This document shows positions 1 through 9,346 of a stretch of 64,000 nucleotides of DNA, in pieces. Numbering within the stretch: position 1 is the first letter of the stretch; the number at the start of each line of letters is the position of its first letter. Under the pieces are notes generated by a model. That model had not been told where the DNA came from. It worked only from the letters and a program-made list of their open reading frames with translations, and did no database searches. Source of the DNA: Thioclava nitratireducens (lineage in GTDB: Bacteria; Pseudomonadota; Alphaproteobacteria; Rhodobacterales; Rhodobacteraceae); contig NZ_CP019439.1 in assembly GCF_001940525.2 (NCBI RefSeq), forward strand, positions 50,002-114,001. The letters are read 5' to 3'. The translations under genes were made by a program, and so were the position numbers.

Positions 1-1
1 G

Positions 2-2155
2 GAACACGCGCTCACCCCGGCCCAGATCGAGATCTACGACGCCTATGCGGGTGCGTTCCGGACGATCCACCACAATCTTGAAGCTGCGCTGACAGCCACC
101 GGTGTCAATGACGCCTCGGGGGAGACCAATGCCTCGGCCGCACGTGCCTCGGCCAAATCTCGCTTCGAGAGCACGAAGCAGCGCTTCTTCAACCACCTCC
201 TGATGGGCATGAAAGCCCCGACCATCATCCGCGCCATCGAGGATGACCTCGCGGCGGGCAACGCTTGCGTCATTCAGGTGGTTTCGACAGGCGAGAGCCT
301 GCTGAAACGCCGGCTTGAAACGATGGACCCCGACGACGAGCTCGTCGAGGGTGCCCTGACGCCGCGCGACTATGTTCTGGGCTACCTCGAACAGGCCTTC
401 CCGATCCACGCGCAAAAGCTCGTGGAAATCGACGGCAATATGGTGGCGGAACCCTTGCGGGATGAGACCGGGGCGCTGGTCGTCTCGCGCGAGGCGCTCG
501 GCTTGCGCGATGCGGCTATGATGGAGTTGATGACTCTGGCCCCGATCCCCTCAGCGCTCGATCAGATCCTCTGGGCCTTTGGTGACGAGGCTGTCGCCGA
601 GGTCACGGGCCGATCGATCCGGCCCCTCAAGGCCGAGGACGGTCATCTCTTCATCGAAAAGCGCGCCGCCAGCAGTAATTCCTCCGAGACCCAAGCCTTT
701 ATGGATGGTGAGAAGGATATCCTGATCTTCTCCGATGCGGGCGGCACGGGCCGGTCCTATCACGCGGCGCAAACGGCGAAGAACCAGAAACGGCGGCGGC
801 ACTATCTACTGGAGCCCGGCTGGCGCGCCGATGCGGCCATCCAGGGGCTCGGCCGCACGCATCGCTCTGCCCAGGTCAGCGCGCCCTTCTTCCGAGTCTG
901 CACCTCCGATGTGCATGGCGAGAAGCGCTTCACATCGACTATAGCCAAACGCCTTGACCAGCTGGGGGCCTTGACGAAGGGCCAGCGCGAGACCGGCTCG
1001 CAAGGCATGTTCCGCGAGGAGGACAATCTCGAAAGCCCGATCGCGCGAGCGGCGCTGCGTGGGTATTTCGCCGATCTTGGCGCCGGGCGCGCCGAGGCGA
1101 TGAGCTACGAGAGCTTCACTGACTGGACAGCCCTGCGACTGATCGACAAGGACGGGGTGCTCCTTGAGGAACTTCCCCCGATCCAACGCTTCCTCAACCG
1201 GGTGCTTGCCCTTCCCATCCACATGCAGAACGCGCTCTTTGCCGAGTTCATGAGGCGGATTGCCGACCAGGCGGAGCGGGCGCGCGCGGCGGGCACGCTC
1301 GATCTCGGGGTGGAAACCCTGCGCGGCGAAAAGATCGAACAGGTCTCCACGGAGGATCTCTGGACCTGCCCGAAATCCGGCGCCGTGACGCGGATCATCG
1401 GGCTGGAGGTCACCGACCCGGTCCACGTCCTAGGGGCCGAAGAGGCCATATCGCGCAACCCTGACAAGCTGCCCATGGTCAATCGCGCCTCCGGCCGCGC
1501 GGCGCTTATCTCGGCGCGGCCCATGCAGATGTATGACGAGGATATCGTCACGCTCATGCGCAAGGCGGTGCGGCCCAACGGGTCGAGCTATCTGGAGGAA
1601 ACGCGGTTCGGGTCCTCGGCCTGGGGAGAGATCGGCAAGCCTGAGTTCTCACGGCTTTGGGATGCCGAGGCCGCGTCCCTGCCAAAAACCACCACGACCA
1701 AGCTTTACCTGCTGACCGGTCTCTTGCTGCCAATCTGGAAGGACATTCCGACCACCAATGAGCGTATCTACCGTGTGACGCCAGACGGGGCGACCGCCAT
1801 GATCGGGCGCACATTGAGCGAGGAAGGGGCGGCGGCCTTGCGCGCCCGTTTCCTCGTCTCCAACCCGCAAACGCCGCAGGAGATGTTGACCGCCGCCCTC
1901 GGTACCACCGCGCCAGTCGACCTGGGCCGGGGCCTGAGCCTGACCCGTCGCCGGGTCGCAGGCGAGATGCGCCTCGAGCTTAGCGGCGCGGACAAGGACA
2001 TGATTGAAAGCCTCAAGGCGCTTGGCTGCTTCACGGAGATCATCGCGTTCCAGCTGCGGGTGTTCCTGCCGCATGGGGAGGGTGTCGACACTCTGGGTAT
2101 TCTGGCCCGGATCGTGGGGCAGGGAGCCCTCAGAGCGGCAGACCAAGCCGCCTGA
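2..2155 (+). CDS. Strawberry notch-family helicase, C-terminal part
   Basis: The reading frame is open from base 2, so the gene begins outside the window; the first ATG at 203 is internal. About 717 residues are visible. The segment GGTGRSYHA near 740-768 followed by GLGRTHRSAQ near 846-875 matches the C-terminal helicase-like domain of the strawberry notch family (Helicase_C_4), where the arginine-rich motif resembles SNF2 motif VI. Such proteins are frequent on alphaproteobacterial conjugative plasmids, often fused to a SAM methyltransferase, and are presumed to act on DNA. The N-terminal ATPase motifs are not in the window, so activity cannot be judged. It heads a + strand run of plasmid accessory genes. 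Confidence 0.8.
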   Translation, partial: EHALTPAQIEIYDAYAGAFRTIHHNLEAALTATGVNDASGETNASAARASAKSRFESTKQRFFNHLLMGMKAPTIIRAIEDDLAAGNACVIQVVSTGESLLKRRLETMDPDDELVEGALTPRDYVLGYLEQAFPIHAQKLVEIDGNMVAEPLRDETGALVVSREALGLRDAAMMELMTLAPIPSALDQILWAFGDEAVAEVTGRSIRPLKAEDGHLFIEKRAASSNSSETQAFMDGEKDILIFSDAGGTGRSYHAAQTAKNQKRRRHYLLEPGWRADAAIQGLGRTHRSAQVSAPFFRVCTSDVHGEKRFTSTIAKRLDQLGALTKGQRETGSQGMFREEDNLESPIARAALRGYFADLGAGRAEAMSYESFTDWTALRLIDKDGVLLEELPPIQRFLNRVLALPIHMQNALFAEFMRRIADQAERARAAGTLDLGVETLRGEKIEQVSTEDLWTCPKSGAVTRIIGLEVTDPVHVLGAEEAISRNPDKLPMVNRASGRAALISARPMQMYDEDIVTLMRKAVRPNGSSYLEETRFGSSAWGEIGKPEFSRLWDAEAASLPKTTTTKLYLLTGLLLPIWKDIPTTNERIYRVTPDGATAMIGRTLSEEGAAALRARFLVSNPQTPQEMLTAALGTTAPVDLGRGLSLTRRRVAGEMRLELSGADKDMIESLKALGCFTEIIAFQLRVFLPHGEGVDTLGILARIVGQGALRAADQAA

Positions 2156-2276
2156 AAAGTCAAAGCGGGCTTTGGGCCGGGCGTCGCGGATCGGGATTTG
2201 GCCGGTCTGCGCTTCCCGGGCGCGGGCTGACCAATGCCAGGCCCGGCCCCCCAAATTCAGATAAGAGGACAGACCC

Positions 2277-2663
2277 ATGACCAATCCCCAGATCGACTAT
2301 GCCGCAATGGCGGCACAGTGGCGCACGGAGCGCGAAACCACCCTGAAAGCAACCCGAGCGGAGCTAATCGCGCAATTGCGCGCCCTTGGCATCAGCGAGG
2401 TAACTGCCGAATACGAAGGCTATGGCGACTCTGGCAATGTCGAGGATGTGACGGTGCAGCCTGCAGAGGTCGAGCTGCCGGAGGCGCTTGTCACTACGGT
2501 GGGCGATTTCGCCTGGTCGCTCGCCTATCACCATCACCCGGGGTTCGAGAACAACGAGGGCGGCTACGGCACGCTGACCTGGGACATTGCAGCAGACAGC
2601 ATCAGCCTCGATCACGCCGACCGCTATGTCGAATGCTCGTACAGCTATGACGAGGGGCTTTGA
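2277..2663 (+). CDS. DUF6878-like plasmid protein
   Basis: This gene encodes 128 residues and starts at an ATG preceded by AAGAGGACAG. It is acidic (many E and D) and contains a YHHHPGFENNEGGYGTL stretch near residues 81-97 that I recognise from small proteins of Rhodobacteraceae and sphingomonad plasmids assigned to DUF6878; that family name is from memory. No catalytic motif, signal peptide or membrane segment is visible. Its stop codon is one base before the next ATG, so the two genes are very probably cotranscribed and translationally coupled. The function is unknown. Confidence 0.7.
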   Translation: MTNPQIDYAAMAAQWRTERETTLKATRAELIAQLRALGISEVTAEYEGYGDSGNVEDVTVQPAEVELPEALVTTVGDFAWSLAYHHHPGFENNEGGYGTLTWDIAADSISLDHADRYVECSYSYDEGL

Positions 2664-2664
2664 G

Positions 2665-3126
2665 ATGGCCCATCCGCTTCATCATGCCGAAAGCTCTGCC
2701 CGGAAGTTCGGCGGGGTGCCGTCTGACTATCAGGCCGTCCACGATTGGTTCGATGCCTCGAAAGAGCACCTCGCGCTCTTCACGCACCGAGCCCTGCGCC
2801 ACCATACCCAAGGTCTGTTCGAAGCGGAGCGTGTCTTCGGTCTGACCCTGACCAATAGCGCGGGTCGGGACATCCCCGTGCGCTGGATCGGCGAGCAACA
2901 TGTCCGCGAAGATTGCCAAGGCCGTGTCCCGAGCATGGCGGACTGGCTGCGGCGGATCCAGCCCGAGCCATGGATGGCCAATGGCCACATCGACCGGCAT
3001 TCCGGCGATGAGCCCTGCGGCGACCCAAGGGCCGCCTGGGCATCTGAAGTCGCCGCCGGCAGAACGGTTCTTGGTTTGAAAGATTGGATGGCGGCGCGCG
3101 CGACACAAGCCACGCAAGGTGCCTGA
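2665..3126 (+). CDS. DUF6915-like plasmid protein
   Basis: I chose the ATG at 2665, directly behind the previous stop with GAGG upstream, over an in-frame start at 2587 inside the previous gene. The 153-residue product begins MAHPLHHAESSARKFGG, a start I associate with the DUF6915 family of plasmid-borne proteins. It is rich in His and Trp (HRALRHHTQGLFEAE near residues 39-53), with possible metal or nucleic-acid binding, but no known catalytic signature. It forms a two-gene unit with the upstream DUF6878-like gene. The role is unknown. Confidence 0.7.
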   Translation: MAHPLHHAESSARKFGGVPSDYQAVHDWFDASKEHLALFTHRALRHHTQGLFEAERVFGLTLTNSAGRDIPVRWIGEQHVREDCQGRVPSMADWLRRIQPEPWMANGHIDRHSGDEPCGDPRAAWASEVAAGRTVLGLKDWMAARATQATQGA

Positions 3127-3225
3127 CAGCCTCGGCCGTTTGCCAAACAAATGCTGCAGTGAAGCCCGGTTTGACGACCGGGCTTCCTGCGTAGTTTCCC
3201 CACCATTCTTCGTAAGGAGGTTCGC

Positions 3226-3546
3226 ATGACACTCGATGACATCAAGGCGGCCGTCGATGCCGGCCAGACCGTGCACTGGGCCAATACCGGCTACGTTGTC
3301 CACAAGGACCGGCTCGGTCAGTACCTGATCAGCTTTCTGCCGAACGGCAGCTGCATCGGTCTGACCGACCGGGAGGGGCACCGGTTGAATGGCAAAGAGG
3401 CGGAGTTCTTCATCGCGCAATCGAAGGACGCTGCGGAAAATCCGGGCCGCCAATCAAGATCAGACTGGCAGGAGAGGGGCGCAGCACCCGGGGGCGCGGC
3501 GGCACACCTACTCAGACGGCATCGCGAAGCCGGGGGCAGGGCATAA
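3226..3546 (+). CDS. Small conserved plasmid protein
   Basis: The gene encodes 106 residues. A strong ribosome site AAGGAGG lies six bases before the ATG. The first 70 residues look like a folded domain (WANTGYVVHKDRLGQYLI, then SCIGLTDREGHRLNG). The Ala/Gly/Arg-rich tail after about residue 75 has the composition of out-of-frame GC-rich DNA, so the 3' end may have suffered a frameshift. No family with a known role is recognised. The intergenic stretch before it (3127-3225) holds only the ribosome site. Confidence 0.6.
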   Translation: MTLDDIKAAVDAGQTVHWANTGYVVHKDRLGQYLISFLPNGSCIGLTDREGHRLNGKEAEFFIAQSKDAAENPGRQSRSDWQERGAAPGGAAAHLLRRHREAGGRA

Positions 3547-3653
3547 AGGGAAAGCAAGCTTTCTGATTTGTGATCCCTCAAGGGGTCGAGAAAGCAATCC
3601 CGGATGCGCTGGCAAGGACGTCAGGCACCGGCCAATCCAAAAGGAACCATCCC

Positions 3654-4382
3654 ATGTTCGCAGGAAACCTCACCCGCAATGCCGAAACCGCAGCCGCCGA
3701 GTACACCGGCATGATCCACTCGTCACGCTTTGACATCGCCATCCAGCTTGAGGCACGGGCCAAGATGTCCGCGCGCAGTCCGGATTACGACGTGACAGCA
3801 GTCAACAAATCGGGCCGCAAGGTGCGCATCGGCACGGCCTGGAACGAGACGGGCAATACCAGCGGAAACCCCTACATCTCGATGCAGATCGATGTGGGCC
3901 TCGGCCCGTTCCGGGTCAACGCGGTGCAGACGAAAGAGGCGCGCGCGGCGCAGAGCGGCGAATTCGAGATCATCCCGCTCGTCTCGAACGGCCTGATGAA
4001 ATCCGGCTCGCTCTCGGGCGAGCTCACCGCAATGGACGCCGACAACGCCTTCACCGGCTACATCGCCAACATGATGTTCGATCTGGAGTTCATGCTGATC
4101 GAGAACAGCTACAAGTCCGAGGAGACCCACCCAGACTACCGCATCGAGGTCAGCTCGCCCCGGGGCACGCCGATCCGCGTTGGCTCGGCGTGGATGGCCA
4201 AGAGCAGCCGCACGGGCAATGACTACCTGTCGCTGCTGATCAACACGCCTGATGGCGACCTGCGTGTCAACGCCGTCCAGAACGAAGAACAGCGCGGTGG
4301 CCAGACTTTCTCGATCATTCCGTTCATCGACAGCGGTGATCAAGCGCAAGACGCGGGCGCGGGGCTGTCGCTGGTTGCCTGA
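3654..4382 (+). CDS. Tandem DUF736 domain protein
   Basis: The gene encodes 242 residues from the ATG at 3654 (AAGGAA upstream), preferred over an in-frame start at 3570 whose extra residues look non-coding. The protein contains two DUF736-like repeats: IGTAWNETG...FRVNAVQ in the first half and VGSAWMAKS...LRVNAVQ in the second. DUF736 proteins normally have one such domain of about 100 residues and are common on alphaproteobacterial plasmids. The doubled form suggests internal duplication followed by divergence. No enzyme motif is seen. A clear terminator follows, so the gene probably ends its transcription unit. Confidence 0.8.
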   Translation: MFAGNLTRNAETAAAEYTGMIHSSRFDIAIQLEARAKMSARSPDYDVTAVNKSGRKVRIGTAWNETGNTSGNPYISMQIDVGLGPFRVNAVQTKEARAAQSGEFEIIPLVSNGLMKSGSLSGELTAMDADNAFTGYIANMMFDLEFMLIENSYKSEETHPDYRIEVSSPRGTPIRVGSAWMAKSSRTGNDYLSLLINTPDGDLRVNAVQNEEQRGGQTFSIIPFIDSGDQAQDAGAGLSLVA

Positions 4383-4415
4383 TCAGCGCGCGAGGTGAGA
4401 CGATCTGAACCGAAA

Positions 4416-4446
4416 GGGGAGCCGTGGGATCACGGTTCCCCTTTTT
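4416..4446 (+). terminator. Rho-independent terminator after DUF736 gene
   Basis: An 11-bp stem (GGGGA-G-CCGTG pairing with CACGG-T-TCCCC, one mismatch) closes a GGAT loop and is followed by a run of five T. It lies 34 bases after the DUF736 stop codon. Confidence 0.85.
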
Positions 4447-4499
4447 CCATGTCTGGCTGCACGACGCACGCATCTGCTTGCGATCTGCTGAACTTGATA

Positions 4500-4517
4500 T
4501 ACGATAATATATTATTG
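4500..4517. promoter_or_regulatory. Palindromic operator-like site, copy 1
   Basis: TACGATAATATATTATTG is a near-perfect palindrome centred on ATAT. The same motif occurs at 12251-12267, 44005-44021 and 47101-47117, each time a short distance upstream of a gene of this element. The site here ends 19 bases before the likely start codon at 4537, a position suited to a promoter-overlapping repressor site. Confidence 0.6.
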
Positions 4518-4536
4518 AATGGGCGAGGGTAGGCAC

Positions 4537-5073
4537 ATGGTGGCGAGACTGGGAAAAGCTCCGTGGTTCGAGAGCTTTGATGTAGACGCCGAGGTTGAAG
4601 AGCTTCTTGCTCATATCGAGCGTTGCACCGGATTTGCGCTGCCTGAACGACAGCGTGATGTCATCATGACCCATGCAAGGGCAAAGCTCGACAGGACAAG
4701 GCAGGCATATCTGGAGGCCAAGGCGGCGGGAAAGCCGGTGTCCACATCGCGGCGTGCGTATCTGACCGACCTGCAGGACACGATCTTTATGGCGATCCCG
4801 GAGGAGAATCTCGCGCGGATGCCGCTGCGCGAGCAGGTTCTCAACGACCCGTCATTTTACGCGGATGCCATGCACCGCGCCGCCGCGATTAGCGAAGATG
4901 AGCTATTCATGGTGCTGTCCTCTTCGCTGAAAGACATGACCGTTCAAGACGCCCAGGCCTTTGTCTCAAAGCTCTGGCACAGCACGATTGACGACAATGC
5001 CCGTAAATACGCCGAAACCCTGAAGCGCCCCGAGCGTGAAATCATGCCGCGGCGGCCTGGGAACACGGTGTAA
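4537..5073 (+). CDS. Plasmid hypothetical protein
   Basis: The product is 178 residues from the ATG at 4537, which has GAGGGTAGG in front. The in-frame ATG at 4519 abuts the palindromic site and has no ribosome site. The protein is mostly helical and charged (VEELLAHIERCTGFALPERQRD, then an SRRAYLTDLQD segment). It has no signal peptide, membrane helix or recognisable catalytic motif. It stands alone between a terminator and the rhomboid gene and is the first of four genes preceded by the shared palindrome, so it is probably part of the element's own regulon. I do not recognise the family. Confidence 0.6.
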   Translation: MVARLGKAPWFESFDVDAEVEELLAHIERCTGFALPERQRDVIMTHARAKLDRTRQAYLEAKAAGKPVSTSRRAYLTDLQDTIFMAIPEENLARMPLREQVLNDPSFYADAMHRAAAISEDELFMVLSSSLKDMTVQDAQAFVSKLWHSTIDDNARKYAETLKRPEREIMPRRPGNTV

Positions 5074-5203
5074 CATCGAAGCTATTCTCTTGGCTTGAGC
5101 CGTACCGAGGTTGGCCGCCTCAAATCCCCATTCCCAAAGGTGGCACTCTGTGCAGCGCGCGAAAGCCGTTGAAGGCGCTGTGGGGACGACTACTGTCGCC
5201 AAC

Positions 5204-5803
5204 ATGATGAAACGGGATCACATGCGCGTCTTCTTCCGGCGAACCGCGGCGCTTGCCGCCTTTGTCGCGCTGCTCTGGGCGATCCAAGTCGTCAATTGGA
5301 TCACCGGCTACGGCCTGAACCCGGCCTTCGGCCTGATCCCCAGGCACGGCAGCGGGTTGGATGGTGTCATCGCTATGCCCCTCCTGCTTGGGAGCTTCTC
5401 GCACCTGATGGCCAATACGCCGCCGCTCCTGGTGATGGGTGGGCTGCTGGTGGCAACGACCACGCGAGGCTTACTGTCGGTGAACGCCGTGGTGATCGGC
5501 CTAGGGGGCGGTCTCGTGTGGTTGTTCGGCGGCTCGGCGATCCATATCGGTGCGTCGGGGCTGATCTTCGGCTGGTTTGGCTTCCTCATCGCGCGCGGTC
5601 TTGTGGATCGCTCTCCGATCACGCTGGGCGCGGCGCTGGTGGTCGGTGTCCTCTATGGCTCTATTCTCTGGGGCGTTCTTCCGGGCCAACCCGGCGTGTC
5701 GTGGGAGGCGCATCTCTTCGGCGCTATCGCGGGCGCGGGCGCTGCGTTCCTAATCCGAACGCATGTCCATGCGCCGCGCCTCGGCGGCATCGATCTGAAC
5801 TGA
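5204..5803 (+). CDS. Rhomboid family intramembrane serine protease
   Basis: The gene encodes 199 residues, beginning at the ATG at 5204; a TTG at 5111 in the same frame would add non-membrane sequence. Six or so hydrophobic helices are visible. Rhomboid hallmarks are present: SHLMAN in the early helix pair (HxxxN), the catalytic GASGLIFG and the partner histidine in [11 protein letters not shown] near the end. Rhomboids cleave single-pass membrane substrates within the bilayer. Homologues on plasmids are common, but their substrates are unknown. It is a single gene, with a 279-bp spacer before the next. Confidence 0.88.
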   Translation: MMKRDHMRVFFRRTAALAAFVALLWAIQVVNWITGYGLNPAFGLIPRHGSGLDGVIAMPLLLGSFSHLMANTPPLLVMGGLLVATTTRGLLSVNAVVIGLGGGLVWLFGGSAIHIGASGLIFGWFGFLIARGLVDRSPITLGAALVVGVLYGSILWGVLPGQPGVSWEAHLFGAIAGAGAAFLIRTHVHAPRLGGIDLN

Positions 5804-6082
5804 ACCAGTGCAATCGGGCCTAAGCTGCCGATCGACCTCGTTTGGTGCAGCGTATGCTTCATGATCTTGCCAAGAAAGTGCTCTGAACGGTTGCCGTGAC
5901 TTCTCGAAGGATGGAAATGGCCCACGTTGTTGTCCTCTCCTCTCGTAAACAGAGAAGAGGTGGAGTGGACCAGAACTTACTCGGCAAGTGGGCTCGCAGG
6001 TCTGGGCCAAGGAAAAGTGTCGGATTGCGCCCTAGCAGCTACGCAGTCATAGTGCCACTGAGGGCAGGCGGGAGCAAATAGC

Positions 6083-8059
6083 ATGGACGTTCGAATTCAA
6101 ACCGGCTGGGACAACGACCCCGCAGGGCGCATTCGAAACTTATCGCTTGCTCCGAATGCCAAGAACTCACTTTTCCCACTTTTTGAAGCTGTGATGAACT
6201 CCATTCACGCCGTCGAAGACAGATTTGGCAAGGATAATCTCAGCAAGGGCGAAGTCACAATCGAACTGCACCGCACTGAATCTGGGGAGATGGAAGGCTT
6301 TACTATTTCTGACAATGGAATTGGCTTTAACGAAAGCAATCTCGAGTCTTTTCGTCGAATGGACTCACGTGCCAAAGAAAAGATTGGCGGAAAAGGCGTA
6401 GGGCGCCTTGTTTGGCTCAAGGTGCTGGACGAGGTGCGTATCCAAAGTGTTTATGATGACGGGTCCATCGGTCGTTCTATTTCTTTTGATTTCAAGGTTT
6501 CCAACCCAACGGACAATCTGACCCTTGCGCCAGCGGATCAAAGCACTCCAGGCTCAATTATTCAGTTGACTCCCTACAAACGTGACTACGCTCTGCACAT
6601 ACCGAAGAAGGCAAGCACGATCACAAATCGGCTTTTGGCTCATTTCATCAGTTACTTCATCAATATTAGTCATCCAAAAATTACGGTCTGTGATGTTGAT
6701 GCCGAGATAGACCTGTTCGATGCATTCTCAGAATCAGTTGAGCGCGATGCAGATTATCGGTTCACTTTGTCCGCATCTGGCGGGTCCGAAGATTTTGTCT
6801 GCCACTGTTTTCTGCTTCCCAAAGCAATCTCTGACGACGAAAGAAGCACGAACGCACTTTACCTTGGAGCAAACGGACGTGCTGTAAAACGGTTCGACAT
6901 GGACGGGGTGATTGGCCTTAAGGCTATCGATAATAAATTCGCATTCCTTGGGTATATTGAAAGTGCGGCCCTCGATGAATCTGTGAATGACACTAGAACG
7001 GACTTCTCTTTGTCAGAAGATGAGATTGAGAGCATCGTCGATCAGGCGAAAGAGCGCGTCAAGGAGTTCCTCGCCCCCGAACTCGCTGAGATTCGAGAGA
7101 AGCAGACAGGCATTGTCAGCGCCCTCCGCATCGAGCATCCTCGTTTCCTTAGTATTCAAGGAACGGACGCTGAAGTCGCGGAAACGCTCCATTACGGCAC
7201 GAACCGGAAAGAGGACATATTTGTGGAAATGTCCCGTCAGTCGCTACGACAATATGAACGCCGTAAGAATGCTTTCAAACGGTCAATTGAGAAGAAGCTG
7301 CCTGACGTGGAGGCGAAGGCCAAAGAGTATGTGGCAGAACTGAAGCAAGAGTCGGTGTCGTCGCTTGCTGAATATGTCATGAAGCGCAAGTTGGTTCTCG
7401 ACGTGTTCGAAGAGAGCTTGAAATTCAAGCCTAATACAGATCAAGATTCCGAGTATGAGGACGTTCTCCACGACATAATCTGCCCTCTGAAATCCACTTC
7501 CTCGGATTTGGATTACGACGATCACAATTTATGGATCGTTGACGACCGACTGGCATTCTACTCATATTTCAACTCTGACACCCGCATGGAAAAGCAAGTG
7601 TCAGATCCCACTCACCCAAAAGATAGGCCAGACGTCTCCATTTTCGACCTTGGCCTTGGCTTTGAAAATGAAGACAAGTCCTCCCCAATCACTATTGTGG
7701 AATTCAAGCGTCCGAAAATCGACAACTACACGTTGGAGAAAAACCCCATCACGCAAGTCCGAAAATATGTTGAAGACATGCGAAAGTCTGGTGAGGCGAT
7801 CAAGTATGACGGGACTCCCATACGCTCAATCGAAGAAACTACGCCGTTCATGTGTCACATCATCGCGGATATAACGCCCAAGCTACGTGATGTCATGAAG
7901 GCTCTCGGGAGCTTCCACCGAAAGGCGGGTTCAAACACATACTATTCGTGGGACGCGTCCTATTCGATTTTTATCGAGGTCTCGTCTTTCAAAGACGTTC
8001 TCGAGTCCGCTAAGTCACGCAACCGAGCATTCTTTGAACGTATCGGGATCTCGGTATAA
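6083..8059 (+). CDS. GHKL ATPase with PD-(D/E)XK-like C-terminus, putative defence protein
   Basis: This gene encodes 658 residues. The N-terminus has the Bergerat ATP fold: N-box FEAVMNS (E35, N39), DNGIGF (77-82) and the glycine lid GGKGVGRLVW (102-111), as in MORC, HSP90 and MutL ATPases. The middle (about 350-440) is a charged helical region. The C-terminus has PDVSIFDL near 516-523 and VEFKRP (539-544), a D...ExK arrangement like PD-(D/E)XK nucleases or DUF-type restriction modules. Its base composition is clearly more AT-rich than its neighbours, which suggests separate acquisition. It lies beside an Abi gene. I infer an antiphage effector, an ATPase that gates a nuclease; no named system is claimed. 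Confidence 0.7.
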   Translation: MDVRIQTGWDNDPAGRIRNLSLAPNAKNSLFPLFEAVMNSIHAVEDRFGKDNLSKGEVTIELHRTESGEMEGFTISDNGIGFNESNLESFRRMDSRAKEKIGGKGVGRLVWLKVLDEVRIQSVYDDGSIGRSISFDFKVSNPTDNLTLAPADQSTPGSIIQLTPYKRDYALHIPKKASTITNRLLAHFISYFINISHPKITVCDVDAEIDLFDAFSESVERDADYRFTLSASGGSEDFVCHCFLLPKAISDDERSTNALYLGANGRAVKRFDMDGVIGLKAIDNKFAFLGYIESAALDESVNDTRTDFSLSEDEIESIVDQAKERVKEFLAPELAEIREKQTGIVSALRIEHPRFLSIQGTDAEVAETLHYGTNRKEDIFVEMSRQSLRQYERRKNAFKRSIEKKLPDVEAKAKEYVAELKQESVSSLAEYVMKRKLVLDVFEESLKFKPNTDQDSEYEDVLHDIICPLKSTSSDLDYDDHNLWIVDDRLAFYSYFNSDTRMEKQVSDPTHPKDRPDVSIFDLGLGFENEDKSSPITIVEFKRPKIDNYTLEKNPITQVRKYVEDMRKSGEAIKYDGTPIRSIEETTPFMCHIIADITPKLRDVMKALGSFHRKAGSNTYYSWDASYSIFIEVSSFKDVLESAKSRNRAFFERIGISV

Positions 8060-8244
8060 TTAAGTTTGCTTCCGCGTTTCTCTGCCACTTTAACTAATGC
8101 GCAGGGAACCACCACTTTCCACCCTTCCTCGCGGAACGTAGCGCCAACCCACTCCTCATAAAGAAGGTGACCTGCAACGCAGCTTTTCTGAACCGACCTT
8201 TCGGGACATCGTGCGGCAATGTCGGATAGCAGGAAGTCGGCGGG

Positions 8245-9225
8245 TCAGTTCCAGATGGCCTGGTACTCCCAGCCCTCCGGGAACCCGGCTGTCTGCGGAC
8301 GAATTTCGTAAGGGAGGTCTTGGGTCAAGATCTTGTCGCGAAGACGGATGTGCCACCTGGTGCGCGGATAATACTGCCGCAGCATGAAGATCATGATGAC
8401 GATCGCGCTGTAAATCTTTTTCGTGGGCGCATCGTCCCCCATCCTGGGCTGGCGGAGGTGGTCGAGCTGTCCAAATGTCGTTTTTGGGGGAACCCCAGGG
8501 CTGTTAACCAAGGGCTTGTTCCACGTTCGGGCGTGATGTGCGCAGCTGTTGCGGACGTCATTGAGCGCTGTGATCCATGAAGCGAATGTCTTCATGGGGA
8601 GGTCCGGGTGAATACGCGCCGCGATTGCCATTTTGTTTTTGTCGGACAGGTGGGCGATAATGTGGGTCAGGTTGCCCCAGGTCCATGTCCCAGCCTCGAT
8701 CCAAATCGGTGGAGGACCAAAGTACTTTAGTGCGAAGTGCTTCGCGAAGTCCTCTTTAGAGCTTCTGAAGTGCTGATCCAGTCCGGCTATGAAGAGCTCG
8801 AGAGGCGTGCTGCCATCTTCGCCCTTTTCGCTGAAGCGATCCTTGTATGAGCGTCTGTCGCGATGCGCATGTGGTCCCAGCTCCCCAAGGACTTCAATCA
8901 TCGCGGTTCTAACCGCGATCTCGATGCGCTCAATCGCGTCCAGAAGCTCGATGCGCAAGGTTTTGTCGAAGAGATAGAAGTTGATAGCCTGATCGAAGGA
9001 CGTACCCTCTTTGAACTTGTCGCATCGGACCTTCTGCTCCGTCTCGCCGTCTGGAGTTGGGATCGGGCAGAAGTCACGATAAGGATACCCAAACGCGCTG
9101 AGTCGGTAGTATCCGATGCGGTGCAGGGAGCGCTCGGCATGGTCTCGGTCAGGGATTTCCATACCCCTCATCAACATGATGTCGATGCATTCATCGATCG
9201 ACTTGTGCTGCTTGAGGTACTTCAA
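8245..9225 (-). CDS. Abi_2/AbiD-AbiF-like abortive infection protein
   Basis: The gene encodes 326 residues. The N-terminus MKYLKQHKSIDECIDIMLMRGM and the following RLSAFGYPYR are typical of the Abi_2 (AbiD/AbiF) family. RNSCAH at 225-230 gives the RX4H motif of HEPN ribonucleases. Family members abort phage infection or act as toxins through RNA cleavage. No antitoxin gene adjoins it; the GHKL gene ends 185 bp away, convergently. A sigma70-like promoter lies upstream on the - strand. It is intact by length. Confidence 0.85.
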   Translation of the reverse strand: MKYLKQHKSIDECIDIMLMRGMEIPDRDHAERSLHRIGYYRLSAFGYPYRDFCPIPTPDGETEQKVRCDKFKEGTSFDQAINFYLFDKTLRIELLDAIERIEIAVRTAMIEVLGELGPHAHRDRRSYKDRFSEKGEDGSTPLELFIAGLDQHFRSSKEDFAKHFALKYFGPPPIWIEAGTWTWGNLTHIIAHLSDKNKMAIAARIHPDLPMKTFASWITALNDVRNSCAHHARTWNKPLVNSPGVPPKTTFGQLDHLRQPRMGDDAPTKKIYSAIVIMIFMLRQYYPRTRWHIRLRDKILTQDLPYEIRPQTAGFPEGWEYQAIWN

Positions 9226-9318
9226 TGTTGATACGGCGATGTCCAGAAATTAGAAGACCGGGCTGTAACGAGGCGACTGAGGCCAGGTCAGGGAGCACCG
9301 GTCATAAGGCAATAATGT

Positions 9319-9346
9319 ATAATAGTGTCCGCGCTGACGATGTCAA
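9319..9346 (-). promoter_or_regulatory. Sigma70-like promoter of the Abi gene
   Basis: On the - strand TTGACA (9346-9341) and TATTAT (9324-9319) are separated by 16 bases. Transcription would start near 9312, about 85 bases before the ATG at 9225. Confidence 0.55.

Noticed and set aside
5896..6081. 61-residue frame just before the GHKL gene
   Set aside because: Ends two bases before the GHKL start, but its composition is not protein-like and no family is seen.
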